DNA from: RGIG3009 sp045578625
GTDB lineage: Bacteria; Bacillota; Clostridia; Oscillospirales; Acutalibacteraceae
Length of the DNA: 27,796 nt
Direction: 5' to 3'
NCBI GenBank assembly: GCA_045578625.1
Contig: JAZNKN010000027.1
Location: forward strand, 1 to 27,796
This document shows positions 7,393 to 14,736 of this stretch, in pieces (position 1 is the first letter of the stretch; every line of letters starts with the position of its first letter). A program made the position numbers and the translations under genes. The notes beneath the pieces are model-generated. The model searched no databases, had not been told where the DNA came from, and saw nothing but the letters and a program-made list of their open reading frames with translations.

Positions 7393-8976
7393 TTAATAGG
7401 CAACGTAATTCATCGGATCGACCAGCTGTCCGTTCAGGATCACCTCAAAGTGCAGATGCGCACCGAAGGAATAGCCGGTGTTGCCGACGTCGGCGATGTA
7501 CTCACCCTGCGCCACCTTTTGTCCCGCCTTGACGTTCAACGAGCGGCAGTGGGCGTAGCGCGTCTTAAAGCCGTTCCCGTGGTCGATCAGCACGTAATAG
7601 CCGTAGCTGTTGTGCCAACCGGCTTCCAGAACCGTACCGCCGTCCGAAGCAATGATCGGCTTACCCTCTACACGGCCGTTGGAAATATCGATCGCGCCGT
7701 GGAAGCTGCCCCAGCGGGACGCAAACGGCGACGAGATCACCTTGGTATACGGCAACGGCCATACGAAATTGCCGGTCGCCACGCCGTCACCCACTTCGAC
7801 ATCCTCAGAATACTTCTGTCCGCCCTTGACGATCACCTTGCTGACCGGCGGCGTGATGATCTCGGTAGACGCTACCATGCGGTACAGCTCCTCGCCGTTG
7901 ACGGTAACGATCTCCTCGGTGACGCTCTGCTCACCGTCTTTTCCCTCGACCACGACCGTATCATCACCCAAGGGTCGGCTCTCATCCCACTGAACAACGG
8001 TCTCGTACTTGACCGTTTCCGTGTATGTAACAAACTGGCTGAGCTTGACCGGCACGGCATCCAGCTTTGCGGCGACCTCCTCCTCGGTACTCACCGCCGA
8101 GACCGGATACAGACCGTCCACGATCTCCACCTGCGAAAAGAAACTGGCGTTTTCCGTGCGATTCGGACTGTTTTTTGCCAACGAAGCCGCCATCAGCTGC
8201 TCCAGAGTCTCCCGCGGGAGCGCCCCCCAGAACACACCGTCTACGTACAGCCCCGCCGTCTCCACGATGGAATCGCTCACGCGGTTAAAGATACGGTCAC
8301 TTACCTCCTGCACACCAAGCAGCTCCGCATCAGGAACGACCACCAGCGTCATCCGCGGTGAACGCTGCACCTCAAAGGAATCGTCCGCGTCGATGACCAT
8401 TCCCTCCACCGCGGAAGCGGCTTTGTTATAGGTCGCCTCGTCGGCGATATATCCGAATCTTTCTCCGTCGTATTCCAACGCCAGCACGAAATTCGCCTGC
8501 CGCCAATATGACACGGTAACGATCAACAAGGTCGCCGCCACAGCCGGTGTGGCGATATTCAGCAGGGTGCGGAACATCGCGCGGTGACGGCGCACCGCCA
8601 ATACCGGTAGCGTCATCAACTCACGCAGCAGCAGGCGGGTACGCCCTTTTTGAACGCCCTGCACGCGCTCCACCGCCACCGAGAGATCGGCACGCAGCAC
8701 GCGCCATTCGGCGGCGAGCTTGCGGCAGTGCCGCAGCAACAGCCATTCCGCCGCCCGATGCAGCAAGTGTGCCAGCGGACGCCACATCACGCGGGTAAAC
8801 CGCACGACCGACTTCATACAGCGGATCGAGCGCACGCCCACCACGTAGCAAAACCGATAGGACGTCTCACGGTAGATCTCCCACGCCGCACGCCATTCCT
8901 CCGGCGTTCGTCCCAACACGCGGGACGGTGCCGTCGGCTGCTCGGCAGCACGCTGTTTGCGGTCGCGTCGCTTCAT
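7393..8976 (-). CDS. M23 family metallopeptidase with G5 domain (cell-wall endopeptidase)
   Basis: A 527-residue protein. Residues 1-137 are strongly basic and Arg-rich and would stay in the cytoplasm. A membrane segment lies at about 138-157. The extracellular part has a mixed domain (about 165-340), then a G5-like domain (TYTETVKYETVVQWDES through VNGEELYRMVASTEII), which usually binds glycans. A C-terminal LytM/M23 zinc peptidase domain begins at FVWPLP, with HGAIDIS (zinc His and Asp), YAHC and HLHFEV (second zinc site). The family cuts peptidoglycan cross-bridges. In-frame GTG codons lie at 8985 and 8982, but ATG 8976 has the better spacing to the GGGGGTGG ribosome site. A promoter is at 9019-9047 and a terminator follows the stop. 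Confidence 0.9.
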   Translation of the reverse strand: MKRRDRKQRAAEQPTAPSRVLGRTPEEWRAAWEIYRETSYRFCYVVGVRSIRCMKSVVRFTRVMWRPLAHLLHRAAEWLLLRHCRKLAAEWRVLRADLSVAVERVQGVQKGRTRLLLRELMTLPVLAVRRHRAMFRTLLNIATPAVAATLLIVTVSYWRQANFVLALEYDGERFGYIADEATYNKAASAVEGMVIDADDSFEVQRSPRMTLVVVPDAELLGVQEVSDRIFNRVSDSIVETAGLYVDGVFWGALPRETLEQLMAASLAKNSPNRTENASFFSQVEIVDGLYPVSAVSTEEEVAAKLDAVPVKLSQFVTYTETVKYETVVQWDESRPLGDDTVVVEGKDGEQSVTEEIVTVNGEELYRMVASTEIITPPVSKVIVKGGQKYSEDVEVGDGVATGNFVWPLPYTKVISSPFASRWGSFHGAIDISNGRVEGKPIIASDGGTVLEAGWHNSYGYYVLIDHGNGFKTRYAHCRSLNVKAGQKVAQGEYIADVGNTGYSFGAHLHFEVILNGQLVDPMNYVAY

Positions 8977-9018
8977 CGACACCACCCCCTTTTACAGTTT
9001 GGCTTACAAAGCCCGCTC

Positions 9019-9047
9019 ATTATAGCGGCTTTCGTCGAAAAAAGCAA
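9019..9047 (-). promoter_or_regulatory. Promoter of the M23 peptidase gene
   Basis: On the minus strand TTGCTT (9047-9042) and TATAAT (9024-9019) are 17 bases apart, about 40 bases before the start codon. The 147-base gap between this gene and luxS otherwise shows no clear terminator for luxS. Confidence 0.7.
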
Positions 9048-9123
9048 GCAAAACCGGAAAAGGGTGGTCAATTTCCCACTATTTTATCATTTAGACACGA
9101 TTTTTCTGCAATATATTGCCTTT

Positions 9124-9582
9124 TCAGTCAGGGTATACCAGCCGCTCCGGCGTCCATCCTTCCAGTGCCTTGACCTGCGCCGCCGCATAGGCTCGCGCAC
9201 CGTCGAGGTCGTGTTCCCGATAGTTACCGCACTCGCGTTTGGTTGCCCCGGGGATCGCACCGGTATAAGCAGCAATAAACGCCAACGTTTCCTGCGTCAG
9301 CGCGATGACCTGCTCCTCGGTCATACCGCGCGTCAGGAAATAAAATCCGGTGCGGCAGCCCATCGGCCCAAAATAGATGATACGATCCTCGTATACGCTG
9401 TTGCGCACGTAGGTAGCAAACAGATGCTCCAGCGTGTGCATCGCAGCCACCTCCAGAAATGGCGGCGTGTTGGGATGCACGAAGCGCAGATCATAGGTCG
9501 TCACATCGCCGTCCACACGGGAGGTATACAATCCCGGTATCAGGGTATCGTGGTTGATGCAAAAGCTTTGAATGGTTTTCAT
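9124..9582 (-). CDS. luxS: S-ribosylhomocysteine lyase (LuxS)
   Basis: Splits S-ribosylhomocysteine into homocysteine and DPD, the precursor of autoinducer-2, in the activated methyl cycle. The 152-residue length is normal. Key residues are visible: the zinc site HTLEH (H49, E52, H53) with C118 in ECGNYREH, and the catalytic cysteine C76 in FGPMGCRTGFYF. The start ATG 9582 has GGAGG seven bases upstream and overlaps the rluA-type stop as ATGA, so translation is coupled. The frame is open further upstream to 9615, but that would place the start inside the pseudouridine synthase gene without a ribosome site. No SAM- or SAH-type riboswitch is seen, as it is internal to an operon. Confidence 0.97.
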   Translation of the reverse strand: MKTIQSFCINHDTLIPGLYTSRVDGDVTTYDLRFVHPNTPPFLEVAAMHTLEHLFATYVRNSVYEDRIIYFGPMGCRTGFYFLTRGMTEEQVIALTQETLAFIAAYTGAIPGATKRECGNYREHDLDGARAYAAAQVKALEGWTPERLVYPD

Positions 9583-10463
9583 AGCAGATCCTCCAATCCA
9601 TGAGCGCGTAAGCACGCCGCCATATCCTCCGGCAGGGGACTTGTCAACGACAGCCGCTCCCCTGTCAGCGGATGAGTAAACGCCATTTCGGCACAGTGCA
9701 GGCCGTGGCGCGGCATTACCGTCTCGTCCGTTCCGTACATGGTGTCACCCGCCAGCGGATGCCCCAGATACGCCATGTGAACGCGGATCTGGTGGGTGCG
9801 CCCCGTCTCCAGATGCAGCCGCACCAGCGTCACCTCGCCGTCGGACCCGAGCGCCTCGTAATGCGTAACGCTCTCCTTGCCGCCTTCCCCCACCTCGCGG
9901 GTGATGCAGCAGCCCTCCTTGACGCGGATCGGCTGATCCACCGTGCCGCTACCGACAAGATTCCCCAACACGATGGCCAGATATGTTTTTTCGGCCTTGT
10001 GGGTCAGCGCATAGGCAACGTGCGCGTTTTTCGCCGCGAGCAGCAGACCGCTGGTGTTGCGATCCAAACGGTTGACCGGTCGGAACGAGTGCGGCTGCCC
10101 CTGACGGCGGTAGTACCCCACCACCGCGTTAGCGAGCGTCGGCTCGGGCTTACCGGCAGACGGATGCACCGCCAGATACGGCGGCTTGTCCACCACCAGC
10201 AGCGAGTCGTCCTCATACGCCACCGTCAACGGCAGGTCGGCATCCTCGATGCGCACCGCATCCTCCGGAAACCTCAGACACAGCCGCTCACCCGCGTTGA
10301 CACGGTCGATGCTGCGCCGCCGTACGCCGTCTACCGTGATACCGCCCTCCTGATGCTTGAGCCGCACCACCATACGCCACGAAAAACCGCACCCCTGCCG
10401 CAGAAAGGTCTGCACCGAGGCACCGTCGTATTCAGTTGGTACTGTAAAAAATAACGTTTCCAT
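9579..10463 (-). CDS. RluA-family RNA pseudouridine synthase
   Basis: Isomerises specific uridines in rRNA or tRNA to pseudouridine. The N-terminal part (about residues 14-62) resembles an S4 RNA-binding domain. The catalytic block is NRLDRNTSG with Asp134, where most family members have HRLDRDTSG. GRTHQIRVH and HPLAGDTMYG follow as expected. The exact target base cannot be assigned. Three ATG codons are possible (10499, 10472, 10463). The first two overlap the -35 and -10 of a good promoter, so 10463 (or a downstream codon) is most likely; it would lie at the predicted transcription start, giving a leaderless message. The gene overlaps luxS by four bases. Confidence 0.9.
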   Translation of the reverse strand: METLFFTVPTEYDGASVQTFLRQGCGFSWRMVVRLKHQEGGITVDGVRRRSIDRVNAGERLCLRFPEDAVRIEDADLPLTVAYEDDSLLVVDKPPYLAVHPSAGKPEPTLANAVVGYYRRQGQPHSFRPVNRLDRNTSGLLLAAKNAHVAYALTHKAEKTYLAIVLGNLVGSGTVDQPIRVKEGCCITREVGEGGKESVTHYEALGSDGEVTLVRLHLETGRTHQIRVHMAYLGHPLAGDTMYGTDETVMPRHGLHCAEMAFTHPLTGERLSLTSPLPEDMAACLRAHGLEDLL

Positions 10464-10470
10464 ATCGCTC

Positions 10471-10499
10471 ATTATACGGACTTTGCGGATAAATTGCAA
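10471..10499 (-). promoter_or_regulatory. Promoter of the rluA-type/luxS operon
   Basis: On the minus strand TTGCAA (10499-10494), 17 bases, and a perfect TATAAT (10476-10471). The hexamer overlaps the ATG at 10472. Transcription is expected to begin about 7 bases later, at or next to the ATG at 10463. Confidence 0.75.
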
Positions 10500-10517
10500 G
10501 TTCCTGAGCGGAAAGAC

Positions 10518-10554
10518 TTGTTTTTTTGCAAAAATCTGCTAGAATATATAGGAT
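10518..10554 (+). promoter_or_regulatory. Promoter region of metG
   Basis: Two overlapping readings are possible: TTGTTT (10518) - 16 bases - TAGAAT (10540-10545) with an extended-10 TG, or TTGCAA (10526) - 17 bases - TAGGAT (10549-10554). Either gives a leader of less than about 30 bases, which leaves no room for a T-box leader. Confidence 0.55.
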
Positions 10555-10578
10555 ACCATTACAGGAGGGTTCCGGAAT

Positions 10579-12516
10579 ATGGAAAACAACAAGTTTTATC
10601 TGACCACTGCTATCGCCTACACCTCGCGCAAGCCGCATATCGGCAACGCCTACGACATCGTCCTGGCGGATATGATCGCGCGGTACAAGCGAATGCAGGG
10701 GTACGATGTGTATTTCCTGACCGGCTCCGACGAACACGGTCAGAAGATCCAGCAGTACGCCGAGGAGCAGGGCATCTCCCCCAAGGAGTATGTGGACGGC
10801 ATCTCGCAGCAGATCAAGGATGTGTGGAACAAGCTCAATACGTCCTACGACCGTTTTATCCGCACCACCGACGAGGATCACGAAGCCTCCGTACAGGCGA
10901 TCTTCAAGAAGCTGTATGAGCAGGGCGACATTTACAAGGGCAAGTACGAGGACAAATACTGCGTCCCCTGCGAGTCCTTCTTTACCCCCTCGCAGCTCAA
11001 GGACGGCAAATGCCCCGACTGCGGTCGCGACGTCATCGACGCCAGCGAGGAAGCGTATTTCCTGCGTCTGTCCAAGTATCAGGATCGTCTGCTGCAGTAT
11101 TTTGAGGAGCATCCCGATTTCATTCAGCCCGAGTCCCGCCGCAATGAGATGATCAACAACTTCTTAAAGCCGGGTCTGTCGGATCTGTGTGTCTCGCGCT
11201 CCACCTTCACTTGGGGCATCCCGGTCTCGTTTGATCCCAAGCACGTCACCTACGTGTGGCTGGATGCGCTGTCTAACTACATCACAGGAATCGGCTACCA
11301 TCCCGACGGCAGCACCGACCGTTTCGAGGCAAACTGGCCGGCGGATCTGCACGTCATCGGCAAGGACATCGTGCGTTTCCACACCATCTACTGGCCCATC
11401 ATCCTGATGGCACTGGGTCTGCCGCTGCCGAAGAAGGTGCTGGGCCACCCGTGGCTGCTGTCCGGTGAGGACAAGATGAGCAAATCCCGCGGCAACGTGC
11501 TGTACGCCGACGAGCTGGCCGACCGCTTCGGGACCGACGCGGTGCGCTATTATCTGCTTTCGCAGATCCCTTTCGCGCAGGACGGCACTATCACGCTGGA
11601 AAGCTTCCTGAATTTGTACAACGCCGATCTGGCTAACACGTTGGGCAACCTGGTCAACCGCAGCATTGCGATGACCAACAAGTATTTCGGCGGCACGGTA
11701 AACAAGACCGACGTGGTCGCGTCCGAAGCGGATGCCGACCTGATCGCCACCGCCAAAAAGGCGCTGGCAGCGTATGCCGAGAAGATGGATCAGTACCACA
11801 ACGCCGAGGCGCTCGCCGCGGTGATGACGCTGGCCAAGCGCTGCAACAAGTACATCGACGAGACCACGCCGTGGTCGCTCGCCAAGGACGAGGCCGCCAA
11901 AGGTCAGCTCGAGACCGTACTGTACAACCTGTTGGAGTGCATCCGTCTGCTGACGGTGTGCCTGCGTCCCTCCCTGCCGGAGACCACCGATCGCATCGCC
12001 GCGCAGATGAACCTGTCCGAGAGCGATCTGTCCCTTGACAGCCTGCAGTTCGGCACTTGTGCCGCCTACACGGTCGGCACGCCCGAGCCGCTGTTCGCCC
12101 GCATCGACGTGGAAAAGACGCTGGCTGAGGAAGCGGAAAAAGCCGCCGCAGCCGCCAAGGAAGAGGAAGCCGTGGAAAACGTCGCGTTCCTCGACGAGAT
12201 CACCATCGACGAGTTTGCCAAGGTCGATCTGCGCGTCGCCCGCGTGGTGGATTGCGAGCCGATCAAAAAGGCAAAGAAGCTGCTCAAACTGACGTTGGAC
12301 GACGGCAGCGGCACGCCCCGCACGGTGGCGTCGGGCATCGCACTGTGGTACACACCGGAGGAACTCAAGGGCCGTCAGGTCATCGTGGTCGCCAACCTCA
12401 AGCCCGCCACGCTGTGCGGCGTGGAAAGCTGCGGTATGATCCTCGCCGCCGATGACGGCGATGCCGCCCGCGTACTGTTCGTGGACGGTCTCAAGCCCGG
12501 CAGCCGCATTCACTAA
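10579..12516 (+). CDS. metG: Methionyl-tRNA synthetase with C-terminal tRNA-binding domain
   Basis: Charges tRNA-Met with methionine using ATP. The 645-residue enzyme has HIGN at 20-23 and KMSKS at 299-303, the two class I nucleotide-binding signatures. Between them is a zinc-knuckle region with two CxxC pairs (CVPC and CPDC). Then comes the anticodon-binding helical domain, an Ala/Glu-rich linker (about 515-535) and a C-terminal EMAP/Arc1p-like tRNA-binding domain (FAKVDLRVARV through the KPGSRIH end) that allows dimerisation. The length matches the long bacterial form. Start ATG 10579 has an AGGAGGG ribosome site. It diverges from the pseudouridine synthase gene and is followed by a terminator before tatD. 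Confidence 0.97.
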   Translation: MENNKFYLTTAIAYTSRKPHIGNAYDIVLADMIARYKRMQGYDVYFLTGSDEHGQKIQQYAEEQGISPKEYVDGISQQIKDVWNKLNTSYDRFIRTTDEDHEASVQAIFKKLYEQGDIYKGKYEDKYCVPCESFFTPSQLKDGKCPDCGRDVIDASEEAYFLRLSKYQDRLLQYFEEHPDFIQPESRRNEMINNFLKPGLSDLCVSRSTFTWGIPVSFDPKHVTYVWLDALSNYITGIGYHPDGSTDRFEANWPADLHVIGKDIVRFHTIYWPIILMALGLPLPKKVLGHPWLLSGEDKMSKSRGNVLYADELADRFGTDAVRYYLLSQIPFAQDGTITLESFLNLYNADLANTLGNLVNRSIAMTNKYFGGTVNKTDVVASEADADLIATAKKALAAYAEKMDQYHNAEALAAVMTLAKRCNKYIDETTPWSLAKDEAAKGQLETVLYNLLECIRLLTVCLRPSLPETTDRIAAQMNLSESDLSLDSLQFGTCAAYTVGTPEPLFARIDVEKTLAEEAEKAAAAAKEEEAVENVAFLDEITIDEFAKVDLRVARVVDCEPIKKAKKLLKLTLDDGSGTPRTVASGIALWYTPEELKGRQVIVVANLKPATLCGVESCGMILAADDGDAARVLFVDGLKPGSRIH

Positions 12517-12524
12517 ACACAGAC

Positions 12525-12554
12525 AAGGGGATGCCGCGAGGTATCCCCTTTTTT
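12525..12554 (+). terminator. Terminator after metG
   Basis: An 11-bp stem with one G-T pair (12525-12535 with 12540-12550) and a GCGA tetraloop, with a T-run at 12549-12554. The tatD ribosome site starts two bases later, so tatD must rely on read-through or on a promoter inside metG. Confidence 0.88.
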
Positions 12555-12567
12555 CAAGGAGTTTGCT

Positions 12568-13329
12568 ATGCCTATCTTTGATTCTCACGCCCACTATCTG
12601 GACTCCCGCTTCGACGACGACCGCGACACGTTGCTGACCGCGCTAAGCGGCGACGTATGCGGCATCATCGAAAACGGCACCACCGCCGCCACCTCACGCG
12701 AAGCGGTCGCACTGGCGCACCGTCATCCTCACGTATGGGCGGCCGTCGGCATCCATCCCGGCGATGCCGCGGGTGCGGTCGAAAGCGATCTGGCCGTGTT
12801 GGAGCAATTGGCCGACGACGAGAAGGCGGTCGCCATCGGCGAGATCGGTCTGGATTATCACTACGAGGACGCCTGCCCCCGCGACGTACAGCAGCACTGG
12901 TTTCGCGCTCAACTGGAATTAGCCAATCGCCTGTCGCTTCCCGTCGTGGTACACGACCGCGAGGCACACGAGGACACGCTGCGCTTCTTGCAGGAATACC
13001 GTCCCGCCGGTGTGGTGCACTGCTTTTCCGGCAGCGTGGAAATGGCGCGCGAGCTGTTGAAATTGGGCTTGTACATCGGCATCGGCGGCGTCGTCACCTT
13101 CAAAAACGCCCGCAAGACCGTGGAGGTTGCCGCCGAGCTGCCGCTCGACCGCCTGCTGTTGGAAACCGATGCCCCTTATCTGGCACCCGTCCCCCACCGC
13201 GGTCATCGGTGCGACTCCTCGATGATCCGCTACACCGCGGATACCATCGCCGCCCTGCGCGGCATCTCCACCGAGGAGCTGCTGCGCATCACCACCGACA
13301 ACGCCAAAACCCTATACCACCTTGCCTGA
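12568..13329 (+). CDS. tatD: TatD-family metal-dependent DNase/hydrolase
   Basis: A 253-residue amidohydrolase-fold protein of the TatD/YcfH family, usually a metal-dependent 3'-5' exonuclease or D-aminoacyl-tRNA-type hydrolase. Metal-binding motifs are complete: DSHAHYLD at the N-terminus, GEIGLDYHYE, VVHDREAH, HCFSG and LETDAPYLAP. The start ATG 12568 has AAGGAG seven bases away. Being next to metG is common in Bacillota. A terminator follows the stop by six bases. Confidence 0.94.
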   Translation: MPIFDSHAHYLDSRFDDDRDTLLTALSGDVCGIIENGTTAATSREAVALAHRHPHVWAAVGIHPGDAAGAVESDLAVLEQLADDEKAVAIGEIGLDYHYEDACPRDVQQHWFRAQLELANRLSLPVVVHDREAHEDTLRFLQEYRPAGVVHCFSGSVEMARELLKLGLYIGIGGVVTFKNARKTVEVAAELPLDRLLLETDAPYLAPVPHRGHRCDSSMIRYTADTIAALRGISTEELLRITTDNAKTLYHLA

Positions 13330-13335
13330 TCCCCG

Positions 13336-13362
13336 GACGGAGCCATCGGCTTCGTCTTTTTT
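13336..13362 (+). terminator. Terminator after tatD
   Basis: A 9-bp stem with one G-T pair (13336-13344 with 13348-13356) and a 3-base loop, followed by six T. It separates tatD from the GntR operon promoter 12 bases downstream. Confidence 0.8.
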
Positions 13363-13373
13363 ATTTTCCCATA

Positions 13374-13402
13374 TTGACAAACGCGCCGCCCTGTGATATT
13401 CT
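13374..13402 (+). promoter_or_regulatory. Promoter of the gntR-ABC operon
   Basis: Consensus TTGACA (13374-13379), 17 bases, then TATTCT (13397-13402) with an extended-10 TG. The inverted-repeat operator starts at the next base. Confidence 0.85.
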
Positions 13403-13433
13403 CTAGGTGTACTACTTGAGATAGTACACCTAG
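13403..13433. promoter_or_regulatory. Inverted-repeat operator for the GntR regulator
   Basis: CTAGGTGTACTA (13403-13414) is repeated in perfect inverted form (13422-13433) with a 7-base spacer. It covers the expected transcription start and lies just before the ribosome site. The GTGTACTA/TAGTACAC core is like operators of YtrA-type GntR repressors, so binding by the protein encoded right after it, with auto-repression, is likely. Confidence 0.8.
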
Positions 13434-13454
13434 AACACCTAAAGGAGGTACGGC

Positions 13455-13838
13455 ATGTTTCACATCGATCCCCTGTCGCGACAGCCGGTCTATGAACAGC
13501 TCATCGACCAACTGGAGCGTCTGGTGCTTGCCGGCCTGCTGCCGCCGGAAACGCAGCTTCCCTCCGTGCGCAGCCTGTCGTTGGAGCTTACCGTGAACCC
13601 CAACACCATTCAAAAAGCCTATTCCGATCTCGACTCGCGCGGCATTATTTACTCCGTACCGGGAATAGGATGCTTTGTGTCCCCGGAAGCGGTATCGCTT
13701 CTGCAGGAGCACGCCCGCGAGAAATTAAAGACGCTGCGCACGCTGACCGCCGAGCTGGCACTCGGCGGTCTCACCAGAGAAGAACTGATCGCCTGCATCA
13801 CCGCTGTGTATGAAGAAAGAGGTCTGACGCATGATTAA
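13455..13838 (+). CDS. GntR-family transcriptional regulator, YtrA subfamily
   Basis: A 127-residue repressor. Residues about 8-77 are a winged helix-turn-helix with the family pattern QLPSVRSLSLELTVNPNTIQKAYSDLDSRG. The C-terminal tail of about 50 residues is short, as in the YtrA subfamily, where it is used for dimerisation rather than large-ligand binding. ATG 13455 has a strong AAAGGAGG ribosome site. The gene overlaps the ATPase gene by eight bases. Family members respond to cell-wall antibiotics or envelope stress in B. subtilis; the signal here is unknown. The perfect operator immediately upstream suggests self-regulation of the operon. Confidence 0.95.
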   Translation: MFHIDPLSRQPVYEQLIDQLERLVLAGLLPPETQLPSVRSLSLELTVNPNTIQKAYSDLDSRGIIYSVPGIGCFVSPEAVSLLQEHAREKLKTLRTLTAELALGGLTREELIACITAVYEERGLTHD

Positions 13839-14733
13839 CGTACAACAACTGACCAAGCGCTTCGGCGACTTTGCGGCGCTTGACAACATCACCTGCACCA
13901 TTCCAGAAGGCTGCATCTACGGTATGGTTGGATCCAACGGTGCCGGTAAATCTACCTTTTTACGCGTCATCAGCGGTGTCTACCGTCCCGATGGCGGTAC
14001 GGTCACCATCGACGGCGAGCCGATCTACGAAAACCCGAAAAAGAAGGCGCAGATCGCCTACGTACCGGACGGTCTGTTTTTCCTAAACGGAGCCACCATG
14101 GAACGCATGGCGGCACTGCACGCCGCGGCGCATCCGGATTTTGACCCCATCCGCTTCCGTCATCTGACAACAATGTTCGGACTGGACCCCAAAAAATCCA
14201 TCAACACCTTTTCCAAGGGGATGAAGCGGCAGGCAGCCACCATTCTGGCACTGTCCGCGCGTCCGCGCTACATCTTTTTTGACGAGACCTTTGACGGCCT
14301 CGACCCGGTGATGCGCAGCCGCGTGAAAAACCTCATCTGCGAGGACGTGTTGGAGCGTCACTCCACCGCCATCATCACCTCCCACTCCCTGCGCGAATTG
14401 GAGGATACCTGCGACCAATTGGCACTGCTTCACAAAGGTGGTCTGGTTCTGGAAAGTGACGTACAGAACCTGCGCACCTCTCTTTTTAAGGTGCAGATCG
14501 CCTTTTCGCAGGAATTTGACCGCGACACCTTTGCCGCGATCGAAATGCTGCACTTCTCCAAGCGCGGCTCGGTCGCTAACCTCATCGTGCGCGGCGACCG
14601 CGAGCGCACGGTCGCACAGCTACAGGCCATGTGTCCGGTACTGCTGGACCTTCTGCCGCTGTCGTTGGAAGAGGTGTTCACCTACGAAATGGAAGCACTC
14701 GGCTATACAGCCGGCAACGCATGGGAGGGATAA
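13831..14733 (+). CDS. ABC transporter ATP-binding protein
   Basis: A 300-residue ATPase that would power the permease encoded next. Walker A is GSNGAGKS at about 34-41, the signature loop is the degenerate FSKGMKR (about 127-133, in place of LSGGQ) and Walker B is YIFFDET (about 147-153). The Q-loop position reads VPD. The degenerate signature is usual for the YtrB/BcrA-like group of ABC-2 exporters. The C-terminal 75 residues (after the SHSLRELE switch His) are a small accessory domain. Translation is coupled to gntR by overlap and the permease starts three bases after the stop. Confidence 0.94.
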   Translation: MINVQQLTKRFGDFAALDNITCTIPEGCIYGMVGSNGAGKSTFLRVISGVYRPDGGTVTIDGEPIYENPKKKAQIAYVPDGLFFLNGATMERMAALHAAAHPDFDPIRFRHLTTMFGLDPKKSINTFSKGMKRQAATILALSARPRYIFFDETFDGLDPVMRSRVKNLICEDVLERHSTAIITSHSLRELEDTCDQLALLHKGGLVLESDVQNLRTSLFKVQIAFSQEFDRDTFAAIEMLHFSKRGSVANLIVRGDRERTVAQLQAMCPVLLDLLPLSLEEVFTYEMEALGYTAGNAWEG

Positions 14734-14736
14734 ACG

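Noticed and set aside
9050..9123. GCAATATATTGC palindrome after luxS as terminator
   Set aside because: It is followed by A-rich, not T-rich, sequence on the luxS strand.
9585..9615. Upstream start of luxS at 9615
   Set aside because: It lies within the preceding gene, has no ribosome site and would add residues not found in LuxS; ATG 9582 has GGAGG and an ATGA overlap.
10555..10578. T-box leader or methionine riboswitch before metG
   Set aside because: The leader between promoter and start codon is at most about 30 bases, too short for either.
11164..12594. Minus-strand open frame of over 470 codons opposite metG
   Set aside because: Shadow of the methionyl-tRNA synthetase gene; low-complexity composition and no recognisable motif.
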